DNA of 13,992 nt from Acidobacteriota bacterium (GTDB lineage: Bacteria; Acidobacteriota; Blastocatellia; Pyrinomonadales; Pyrinomonadaceae), in the NCBI GenBank assembly GCA_963169175.1, contig CAUJFK010000220.1, positions 1 through 13,992 on the forward strand, read 5' to 3'. The position numbers and the translations under genes are program-made. Below, one piece after another: positions 6,592-12,996 of the stretch (positions are counted from its first letter, which is position 1; each line of letters opens with the position of its first letter). The notes beneath the pieces were generated by a model. That model was not told the origin of the DNA. It did no database searches and saw only the letters and a list, made by a program, of their open reading frames with translations.

Positions 6592-7719
6592 ATGAACGAA
6601 CGAATATCAGGTTTTTTACAGGAACGCATTGATGCAAACGATTTCCCGTCAGCGGTGTATCTGATTGCGAAAAAGGGAGATATCGTATTTCAGGACGCTC
6701 TCGGTCACGCTGTCGTCGAACCCGAATCTATAGCGGCTACACTCGATACGATCTATGATCTGGCAAGTTTGACCAAGCCGTTGGTGACAGGCCTCCTCAC
6801 GGCCTCGCAGATTGAACACGGCAGTATTGGTCTTGAAACTCGCTTGTGCGACGATCATATTGTATTCAACGGGTCACAGGCCGCTTCCCTGACGGTCAAA
6901 GAGCTTGTTACACATACGTCCGGGCTGCCTGCATGGCGTCCGTTCTATTTACTTGCGAAAAATGCATCACCGAAAGAAATAGGACGTTTGATCGCCGAAC
7001 AACGATTGGCCGGCCGCGGAAACGAGGTCGAATACAGCGATCTAAATTTTATTGCGTTGTCCATCCTGATCGAAAATGGCCGTCCCGACGGTGAATTTGA
7101 CCGATCGGTGGCAAAGGAATTGGGACTTTTGAGAACGGCTTTCAATCCCATATCCCACGGCTTCGATCGCTACGAGATCGCGGCAAGTGAGCTGGGGAAC
7201 GGGTACGAAAAGCAGACCTGCATAGACCAGGGATTTCTGGCTCCAGAAAATGGGAAAGGCGGCACTCCAAGCCCATTCCGTGACAATATGATCTGGGGCG
7301 AGGTCCACGACGGCAACGCCTATTTTACGAACGGAGCCGCCGGCCATGCGGGGCTTTTTTCGACGGCCGAAGAGGTTTTTAAGATCGCACTGCAGTTTCT
7401 GCCGAATCACACGCGGCTGTTACGGCATGAGACGTGCGAGCTATTCCGAACCAATTTCACAAAAGGCCTTAGCGAGGACCGCTCGTTTGGGTTCCAGCTA
7501 GCATCGACCAAAGATTCGACGGCGGGAACAAAGATGTCGCCGGAAAGCTTTGGGCACAATGGATTTACTGGCACAAGCCTTTGGATCGACCCGGTCAACG
7601 ACCGAATTTTCGTCCTGCTCACAAACCGCACCCACAACCACCCGCTTCCGTTCGTAAACATAAACTCTGTCCGCCGCCGCTTCCACGACCTGGCGATCGA
7701 GGAACTGGACGGACGTTAG
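6592..7719 (+). CDS. Serine hydrolase of the beta-lactamase / class C PBP-like family
   Basis: A 375-residue protein of the Pfam beta-lactamase (AmpC/EstB/DD-peptidase) fold. The nucleophile motif SxxK is Ser59-Leu-Thr-Lys62 (DLASLTKP), the second motif is Tyr148-Ser-Asp150 (EYSDLNF) in place of YxN, and the third is His322-Asn-Gly324 (FGHNGFTG), the HxG variant usual in this family. LVTHTSGLP (105-113) is another family hallmark. There is no signal peptide, so the product is probably cytoplasmic; esterase, amidase or D-amino-acid peptidase activity is more likely than antibiotic resistance. YSD and HxG are both common in non-beta-lactamase members, so the site looks intact. The start at 6592 is preceded by AGGAT 9 bases upstream. 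It stands alone between a divergent small gene and the VWA pair, so context does not narrow the substrate. Confidence 0.92.
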   Translation: MNERISGFLQERIDANDFPSAVYLIAKKGDIVFQDALGHAVVEPESIAATLDTIYDLASLTKPLVTGLLTASQIEHGSIGLETRLCDDHIVFNGSQAASLTVKELVTHTSGLPAWRPFYLLAKNASPKEIGRLIAEQRLAGRGNEVEYSDLNFIALSILIENGRPDGEFDRSVAKELGLLRTAFNPISHGFDRYEIAASELGNGYEKQTCIDQGFLAPENGKGGTPSPFRDNMIWGEVHDGNAYFTNGAAGHAGLFSTAEEVFKIALQFLPNHTRLLRHETCELFRTNFTKGLSEDRSFGFQLASTKDSTAGTKMSPESFGHNGFTGTSLWIDPVNDRIFVLLTNRTHNHPLPFVNINSVRRRFHDLAIEELDGR

Positions 7720-7777
7720 AAATGCCCAAGCGCCCCCTCTTTCTTTTCCTGTATTTCGGGTTCTCATTTCGTACTGC

Positions 7778-7810
7778 TTCGTGGTCAGGGCCCGGCTTCG
7801 CCACCACGAA
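7778..7810. repeat. Inverted repeat in a CACGAA-rich spacer
   Basis: TTCGTGGT (7778-7785) and ACCACGAA (7803-7810) form a perfect 8-bp inverted repeat around a GC-rich centre containing GGGCCC. GTAC flanks both sides (7771 and 7813), extending the symmetry. Further TTTCG words lie to the left and AAACGAAATTCACGAAA to the right. There is no T-tract, so it is unlikely to be a terminator; it resembles a degenerate copy of the spacer repeat at 2149-2220. Confidence 0.5.
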
Positions 7811-7870
7811 ATGTACGGATCAAGAAACGAAATTCACGAAAGGAGGGTTTTAATTGCTCGGCCAAAATAG

Positions 7871-7898
7871 TTAGCAACGCGTCTTATGGTTAGATAAT
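7871..7898 (+). promoter_or_regulatory. Candidate sigma70-type promoter of the first VWA gene
   Basis: TTAGCA (7871-7876, 4/6 to the -35 consensus) and GATAAT (7893-7898, 5/6 to the -10) are separated by 16 bases. Transcription near 7905 would leave a leader of about 45 bases, ending in a GGAG ribosome-binding site at 7937-7940, 9 bases before the start codon. Confidence 0.5.
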
Positions 7899-7949
7899 CA
7901 AAATTTCGCTTTCCCCAAAGTACATCTGTCTTAGACGGAGATCCTACAA

Positions 7950-9167
7950 ATGATCAGACGCATTTTGCCCGTGATCGGGCTCTTTGGGGCGGCAGCACTC
8001 TCAGTTCTTGCACAAAACAGCACGGCCACGCGCCCTCGCGTTGTCCCTACGCCAAGGCCTGCCCCACCAGTAATACAAGGCGAAGCTCCTATTTCTGAGA
8101 GGCGGAGCGGCCCGCCCGTTCTCGGTGGCGACAGCACCAGGCGTCCGGCCGCGAACCCGACACCTACGCCGGCAGGTGACGGTGACGGTATCATTCGCGT
8201 CGAGACGAACCTGATAACAATGCCGGTCTCCGTCCTCGACCGTGACGGCCGGTTTGTTGGCGGACTGTTGCAAAAGGATTTCCGCATTTTCGAGAACGGC
8301 GTTGAGCAGAAGGTCGATTTCTTTCAATCCGTCGAGAAGCCGTTCACCGTGGTTCTGATGATCGATGTCAGTCCGTCAACGGCATTTCGCATCGACGAGA
8401 TACAGCAGGCGGCGATCAGCTTTATTGACCAGCTTAGGCCGAGCGATCGAGTGATGGTCATTGCGTTTGACGAAAACGTTCAGATACTTACCCGGCCGAC
8501 CAATGACAAACGTGTTCTGCGAAACGCCATCTATCGTACTGAAATAGGCGACGGGACCGGACTTTATGAGGCGGTCGATCAGGTCATAAATCGTGAGCTC
8601 GCCCAGGTCCAGGGCCGAAAGGCTGTGGTCTTGTTCTCTGACGGCGTTGATACCACATCCAGACATGCTTCGTACCAAAGCACGGTCGCCGATGTCGAAG
8701 AGATCGACGCACTTGTTTATCCGATCCGCTATAACACACAAAATGACAACTACGGCGGCGGATGGGGCGGCGGTGGACGCGGCAATACGCGGAGGCAAGC
8801 GCGAATAGGCGGCATCATCGGCATACTGCTTGGCGGCAATCTTCCAACGATGGGCGGTGGCGGAGGTGGTGGAGGCCGCGGGAGTTCGAGCGAATACGAA
8901 CTCGGCCGCAAGTATCTCGAAACCCTTGCACAAAACAGCGGCGGACGGAATTTCGAGGCCGATACGACCGCCAACCTGGATGCAGCGTTTTCCGGGATCG
9001 CCGAAGAACTGCGGCGGCAATACTCGCTTGGCTATTATCCGGAAAACGTCGGCCAGCCTGGCGAACGGAAACAGATCAGAGTCCGCGTAATGCGGCCGAA
9101 CGTAGTGGTCCGTGCTAAAAACAGCTATATTGTCGGTCAAAACAACGATCGCCTCGCCGGGACGTAA
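7950..9167 (+). CDS. Secreted VWFA-related acidobacterial protein, first of tandem pair
   Basis: A 405-residue exported protein with a signal peptide (MIRRILPVIGLFGAAALSVLA, cut near 21), then a Pro/Arg/Thr-rich linker to about 78. A beta-rich segment follows (VSVLDRDGRFVGGLLQKDF), then a von Willebrand A domain from about 130. The metal-ion site looks complete: Asp139-Val-Ser141-Pro-Ser143, Thr203 (GDGTGLYEAVD) and Asp231 (LFSDGVDTTSR). The layout matches the VWFA-related family abundant in Acidobacteria (TIGR03436 type), whose function is not established; binding of proteins or surfaces outside the membrane is the usual guess. Between the core strand YPIRYNT and the following helix lies a long insert (about 263-314) with two Gly runs and a hydrophobic GxxxG-like stretch (IGGIIGILLGG). 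A perfect terminator follows, so it is transcribed apart from its paralogue. Confidence 0.92.
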   Translation: MIRRILPVIGLFGAAALSVLAQNSTATRPRVVPTPRPAPPVIQGEAPISERRSGPPVLGGDSTRRPAANPTPTPAGDGDGIIRVETNLITMPVSVLDRDGRFVGGLLQKDFRIFENGVEQKVDFFQSVEKPFTVVLMIDVSPSTAFRIDEIQQAAISFIDQLRPSDRVMVIAFDENVQILTRPTNDKRVLRNAIYRTEIGDGTGLYEAVDQVINRELAQVQGRKAVVLFSDGVDTTSRHASYQSTVADVEEIDALVYPIRYNTQNDNYGGGWGGGGRGNTRRQARIGGIIGILLGGNLPTMGGGGGGGGRGSSSEYELGRKYLETLAQNSGGRNFEADTTANLDAAFSGIAEELRRQYSLGYYPENVGQPGERKQIRVRVMRPNVVVRAKNSYIVGQNNDRLAGT

Positions 9168-9191
9168 ACTTTACGCTCTTCTTATATCCAT

Positions 9192-9232
9192 AGCGGCCGG
9201 TACCAAGGCCTAGCGGTACCGGCCGCTTTCTT
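9192..9232 (+). terminator. Strong intrinsic terminator between the two VWA genes
   Basis: AGCGGCCGGTACC (9192-9204) and GGTACCGGCCGCT (9215-9227) form a perfect 13-bp stem with a 10-base loop, followed by TTCTT, 24 bases after the stop codon. It is the longest exact inverted repeat I saw in the window, and it cleanly separates the two paralogues into different transcripts. Confidence 0.85.
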
Positions 9233-9285
9233 GGCTCTCACGGCCCGCCTGCTTCATGCATCTTTTCGTACGCACAAAAGCATCG

Positions 9286-9291
9286 TATAAT
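9286..9291 (+). promoter_or_regulatory. Candidate -10 box of the second VWA gene
   Basis: A perfect TATAAT lies 30 bases before the start codon, between the terminator and the second VWA gene. No good -35 is found at 16-18 bases upstream (TTTTCG at 17). The leader would be only about 23 bases and lacks an obvious Shine-Dalgarno sequence. Confidence 0.4.
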
Positions 9292-9320
9292 CGACTTTCG
9301 GCCCGTTTCCAAGTCGTCCA

Positions 9321-10574
9321 ATGAAGGCTCTTCTGTTACTGATCATCGCGGTAGTTGGCCTTGCGGTGGTTCCGTGCGTTTCGGCACAGTCCAGACGCGT
9401 TGCGCCCGCGCGATCGAACGAAAAGCGAAATCAGGATGGGCGGCCGAAAGAAGCCAGCCCCACACCGACACCTACGCCAGCCGCCGAACCGGTCGATGAT
9501 GGAGGAGAGGTGATCTCGGTCGACACTCGACTGGTCAGTATTCCGGTTCGCGTACTGGACCGCAAAAATCGTTTCATCGGCGGCCTGAAGAAAGAGAATT
9601 TTCGTATTTTCGAGGATGGTGTCGAGCAGGAACTTGGCTATTTCACCAACGAGGCACAGCCCTTCACGGTCGCTCTTGTGCTGGACATGAGCTATTCATC
9701 GGCATTCAAGATCGAAGATATCCAGAACGCCGCAATATCCTTCATCAATCAGCTTCGCCCGGAAGACAAGGTCATGGTCGTGTCATTTGATGAAGAGGTA
9801 CACATGCTTACCGAGGCGACGAGCGACCGCCAACGCATCTCTGCGGCAATACGCAGCACGCGAATAGCGACCGGCACCAGCTTGTACGAAGCGGTCGATT
9901 TGGTGATGAACTCGCGGATGCGGTCGATACAGGGCCGAAAAGCGATCGTCCTGTTCACCGACGGTGTGGACACCACCAGCCGCCGTACCGATGACCGGCA
10001 AAATCTGCACGACGCCATGGAACTGGACGCCCTGATCTATCCGATCCGCTATGATACTTATGCCGACGTACAAGCGATGAAAGATCGCCCGCCCGTGGTA
10101 TTGCCGCCCGGCCTGCCCGTTCCTGATAAGGGCACACAACTGCCCGGAAGTACGCCGACGACATTGCCGACGAGCATGCCATTCCCACTGCCAACAAGAC
10201 GGCCGCGTGACCGAGATCCGCGAGATAGCAGGCGGGACGACCCGAATGATCCGACGCTGCCGCCGACTCGTCCGCCGATCACGGGCCCGGGCCAGCGCGG
10301 TACGACCGCGGAAGAGTACCGGTATGGCGAAGAATATTTGGACAAACTGGCACAGTCCACGGGCGGCCGGCCGTATCAGGCACCTACGTTCGGGCATCTC
10401 AATGACGCCTTTGCCCGCATTGCGAGTGAGCTTCGTGAGTTTTACAGCATTGGCTATTATCCGAAGGATGAAGCAGCCCCGGGGACAACCCGGCGGATAA
10501 AGGTGAAGGTCGATCAGCCAGGCGTTGCCGTCCGCGCACGAGACAGTTATGTAGTTGCAAAAAGCAAGAACTAG
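9321..10574 (+). CDS. Secreted VWFA-related acidobacterial protein, second of tandem pair
   Basis: A 417-residue paralogue of the preceding gene with the same order of parts. These are a signal peptide (MKALLLLIIAVVGLAVVPCV, cut after SAQ), a charged and Pro/Thr linker, a beta segment (VRVLDRKNRFIGGLKKENF), and a VWA domain with Asp122-Met-Ser124-Tyr-Ser126, Thr186 (ATGTSLYEAVD) and Asp214 (LFTDGVDTTSR). Shared blocks such as FRIFE.GVEQ, AAISFI.QLRP, QGRKA and YSIGYYP/YSLGYYP show a gene duplication. At the place where the first copy has its Gly-rich insert, this one carries a Pro/Thr/Arg/Asp-rich stretch (about 247-325). It has its own candidate -10 and no clear ribosome-binding site. The stop codon overlaps that of convergent glgC in the palindrome CTAG. 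Function unknown; a secreted or periplasmic binding role is inferred. Confidence 0.92.
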   Translation: MKALLLLIIAVVGLAVVPCVSAQSRRVAPARSNEKRNQDGRPKEASPTPTPTPAAEPVDDGGEVISVDTRLVSIPVRVLDRKNRFIGGLKKENFRIFEDGVEQELGYFTNEAQPFTVALVLDMSYSSAFKIEDIQNAAISFINQLRPEDKVMVVSFDEEVHMLTEATSDRQRISAAIRSTRIATGTSLYEAVDLVMNSRMRSIQGRKAIVLFTDGVDTTSRRTDDRQNLHDAMELDALIYPIRYDTYADVQAMKDRPPVVLPPGLPVPDKGTQLPGSTPTTLPTSMPFPLPTRRPRDRDPRDSRRDDPNDPTLPPTRPPITGPGQRGTTAEEYRYGEEYLDKLAQSTGGRPYQAPTFGHLNDAFARIASELREFYSIGYYPKDEAAPGTTRRIKVKVDQPGVAVRARDSYVVAKSKN

Positions 10575-11866
10575 ATCCGGATCCCGTCGTGTATCGTCGC
10601 CCCTTTTGGAACAATGATTATCCCCTCACGGATGAAATAGCTGCCGTCCTCGGCATCCATTCTGTCGATCCTTTCAAGATTCAGGAGCTGCACGTTCTTG
10701 CCGATACGAACATCCTTGTCGATGATCGCCCGGCGGATCAGTGTATTCTCTCCGATCCCGATATGCGGCGTCCCGCTGGCCAGATTCGCATCGATCTCCT
10801 CGATCGATTCAAAAAAATCAGATCCCATTACGATCGAATCCTCGATCCTGACACCCGGATCAAGCCGGTTCCTAAGGCCGATGATCGAATTGCGGGCGTA
10901 AACGCCGTTTAGAATGCAGCCCTCGCAAACCATTGAGTTATCTATATCGCAGCCATGAAGCTTTGAAGGCGGAAGATAGCGGCTGCGGGTATAGATCGGG
11001 GCTTCCGCGTTAAAGAAATTGAATTTCGGCAGCGGTGAGGCCAGGTCAAGATTGGCTTCGTAAAATGCCCTGATGGTACCAATGTCTTCCCAATAGTTGT
11101 CGAACAGAAATGCCTGGACGTTATATTTGTCGATTGCGGCCGGAATGATCTCGCCGCCAAAATCGACCGCCGCTATATCTGACCTGAGAAGCTCCTTCAA
11201 TTTCTCATAATTGAATACGTAAATACCCATTGAGGCGAGAAACGGCCGCCGCTCGGCCTCGTCGGCCGTGAGTCCAAAGCTAGTTGTATCAACCCGCATT
11301 GCCTCAAGGGCGTCACCTTTCGGCTTCTCGCTGAACTCAAGGATCTTGCCCTTGTCATCGGCTTTCAAGAGTCCAAAGCCCTCGGCATCTTCGCGTTTTG
11401 CCGGAATGACCGAGATAGTTACGTCTGCCTTGGTCTCAAAATGACGGGCAAGAAACCGGCGGTAGTCCATTCGGTAAAGGTGATCGCCGGAAAGGATGAG
11501 CAGCGTCTTTACCTTTGACGTCCTCAGGTGCGGCAGCATCTGCCTGACCGCGTCCGCTGTTCCCTGGAACCAATCGGAGTTGTCGTTACGCTGTTCCGCG
11601 GCCAGTATCTCGACAAATCCCGTCGAGAATGTCGAGAACCGGTAAGTCCTCGATATATGTCTGTTCAGCGAAGCGGAATTGTACTGAGTAAGAACAAATA
11701 TTTGCGTGATGTCTGAGTTAATGCAGTTTGAGACCGGCACATCGATCAGACGATATTTGCCGCCCAACGGCACAGCAGGCTTCGACCGCTCGCGGGTCAG
11801 AGGGAACAGTCGCGACCCTGCACCTCCGCCAAGAATAACCGCAACGACATTCTGGTTATGACTCAT
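10571..11866 (-). CDS. glgC: Glucose-1-phosphate adenylyltransferase (ADP-glucose pyrophosphorylase)
   Basis: This enzyme makes ADP-glucose from glucose-1-phosphate and ATP, the committed and allosterically controlled step of bacterial glycogen synthesis in the cytoplasm. The 431 residues equal the usual length. The nucleotide-binding loop is GGGAGSRLFPLT (13-24), WFQGTADAVR is at 99-108, GDHLYRMDY at 127-135 with catalytic Asp134, and FSEKP at 178-182 holds the Lys that binds the sugar phosphate. A C-terminal left-handed beta-helix follows (repeats such as CILNGVYARNSIIG and HIGIGENTLIRRAIIDKDV). ATG 11866 follows GGAAGG at 11882-11877; a GTG immediately upstream (11869) is an equally placed alternative. 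No other glycogen gene adjoins it, and a good promoter precedes it. Its 3' end converges on the second VWA gene with a 4-base overlap. Confidence 0.97.
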   Translation of the reverse strand: MSHNQNVVAVILGGGAGSRLFPLTRERSKPAVPLGGKYRLIDVPVSNCINSDITQIFVLTQYNSASLNRHISRTYRFSTFSTGFVEILAAEQRNDNSDWFQGTADAVRQMLPHLRTSKVKTLLILSGDHLYRMDYRRFLARHFETKADVTISVIPAKREDAEGFGLLKADDKGKILEFSEKPKGDALEAMRVDTTSFGLTADEAERRPFLASMGIYVFNYEKLKELLRSDIAAVDFGGEIIPAAIDKYNVQAFLFDNYWEDIGTIRAFYEANLDLASPLPKFNFFNAEAPIYTRSRYLPPSKLHGCDIDNSMVCEGCILNGVYARNSIIGLRNRLDPGVRIEDSIVMGSDFFESIEEIDANLASGTPHIGIGENTLIRRAIIDKDVRIGKNVQLLNLERIDRMDAEDGSYFIREGIIIVPKGATIHDGIRI

Positions 11867-11909
11867 CACGATCAGACCTTCCAGATATTAGGAATATGGG
11901 AACAACCAC

Positions 11910-11938
11910 AGCATAGACCTAATACTCAGGCGTTTCAA
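11910..11938 (-). promoter_or_regulatory. Sigma70-type promoter of glgC
   Basis: On the minus strand TTGAAA (11938-11933, 5/6 to -35) and TATGCT (11915-11910, 4/6 to -10) are separated by exactly 17 bases. Transcription would begin near 11903, leaving a leader of about 37 bases that carries the GGAAGG ribosome-binding site. Confidence 0.55.
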
Positions 11939-12194
11939 GCCAATTATTTGGGAATAGGGCATTTAACCAGCGACTCACTCTCAGCCGGCATCTCTGGGAT
12001 AACCTGAAAGGCCGGACAAACAGCCCCCTATGGATATACTGGATCACAGGTTTTTCTCCTATTGTGTCTCTGCCGTGAAAGCGGCGTCCTCAGTGGTAAA
12101 TCAGTGCGTCGATCGATTTTCCGGAACGTGTACCATGCAAAATAACGTACTATTGTGTTAGCGTTGGTATTCACCTGAGATCGATTTGCTTGCT
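11939..12194. other. Non-coding region upstream of mtgA with possible RNA structure
   Basis: No supported gene lies in this stretch. It contains several small complementary pairs: CCGGC 11985-11989 with GCCGG 12011-12015, ACCTG 12002-12006 with CAGGT 12047-12051 followed by TTTTCTCC, and a GCCG/CGGC hairpin at 12072-12085. The first two pairings cannot fully coexist, so an attenuator-like leader is conceivable. I could not match it to a known riboswitch, and no convincing -35/-10 pair for mtgA was found (only an isolated TACTAT at 12148-12153). Confidence 0.35.
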
Positions 12195-12956
12195 ATGTGG
12201 TACTGGACAAAGGTTCTCTTCCTCATCTTCCTCGGGGCCATTCTTGTGTGGTTCTTGTATGAGCTTGTCACGTTTCCCAGCATCTCAAGCCTTAGGACCG
12301 AAAACCCTGTTACTACGTCGATGATCGAACATCGCCTTTCCGAAGCACACGAAGCGGGCCGCGAGGCGCGAAAATTCATGATCTGGACGCCGATGGAACA
12401 GATCTCACCAAATCTTCAAAAAGCAGTGCTGGCCGGTGAGGACGCTCGCTTCTTCGAGCACAACGGCTTTGACTGGGATGCAATAAACAAGGCATGGGAT
12501 GAAGCGGTCAAGGAAGGAGAAAAAGAGGCAAAGGCCGAAGGCGATTATGATCCGAACGACTGGATACCGCCGATGCCGAGTTTCAAACGCGGTGCCTCGA
12601 CCGTGACGCAGCAGTTGGCAAAGAACCTTTATCTGTCCGAAGACCGCAATTTTCTTCGCAAGGGCCGCGAGGCGGTTTACACCTACTTTCTCGAACGCGA
12701 ACTTTCCAAAAAGCGCATTCTTGAGATCTATTTGAACGTGATCGAATGGGGCGACGGCATTTACGGGGCTGAGGCAGCTTCACGCAATTATTTCAAAAAA
12801 TCCGCCTCGAACCTCACCCGCGAAGAGGCGGCCTTCCTTGCGGCAATGGTCCCAAGCCCGCTAAACGTCTTTAATCCGCAAAAAAACCGGAAACGTGTTG
12901 TCCGCCGCCAGCGTGCGATATTGCGGGGAATAAACAGCATCGCACTAAAATATTGA
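12195..12956 (+). CDS. mtgA: Monofunctional peptidoglycan glycosyltransferase (GT51)
   Basis: A 253-residue enzyme that polymerises lipid II into glycan strands at the outer face of the inner membrane. One membrane helix (about 5-22) anchors the GT51 domain. Motif 1 is AGEDARFFEHNGFD (80-93) with catalytic Glu82; motif 2 is GASTVTQQLAKNLYL (133-147); the third is RKGREA (155-160, Glu159); and KKRILEIYLN (172-181) plus EWGDGIYGAEAASRNYF follow. There is no transpeptidase domain, so it is MtgA-like rather than a class A PBP. Between motifs 1 and 2 it carries an insert of roughly 10-20 residues, highly charged then Pro-rich (EGEKEAKAEGDYDPNDW), relative to E. coli MtgA. ATG 12195 is chosen; an in-frame TTG at 12186 adds 3 residues. 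The ribosome-binding site is weak. It converges on the DUF58 gene, 40 bases apart. Confidence 0.95.
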   Translation: MWYWTKVLFLIFLGAILVWFLYELVTFPSISSLRTENPVTTSMIEHRLSEAHEAGREARKFMIWTPMEQISPNLQKAVLAGEDARFFEHNGFDWDAINKAWDEAVKEGEKEAKAEGDYDPNDWIPPMPSFKRGASTVTQQLAKNLYLSEDRNFLRKGREAVYTYFLERELSKKRILEIYLNVIEWGDGIYGAEAASRNYFKKSASNLTREEAAFLAAMVPSPLNVFNPQKNRKRVVRRQRAILRGINSIALKY

Positions 12957-12996
12957 TGCCTGTCACCGAGCGACGCCGAGGCAATTTACTTAAGTT

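Noticed and set aside
8750..8885. Repetitive GGC/GGT tract considered as a DNA repeat or CRISPR-like array
   Set aside because: It is in frame within the VWA gene and encodes Gly-rich protein; there are no regular spacers.
8376..9140. 254-residue open frame on the minus strand
   Set aside because: Antisense to the first VWA gene, with no recognisable domain; the sense frame carries a full metal-site pattern.
9783..10397. 204-residue open frame on the minus strand
   Set aside because: Antisense to the second VWA gene and Arg-rich, typical of a shadow of a GC-biased coding frame.
11939..12194. Known riboswitch or tRNA upstream of mtgA
   Set aside because: No cloverleaf and no conserved core of a riboswitch class that I recognise.
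12957..12983. TGCCT/AGGCA hairpin between mtgA and the DUF58 gene as a bidirectional terminator
   Set aside because: The stem is only 5 base pairs with a long loop and no proper T-tract on either side.
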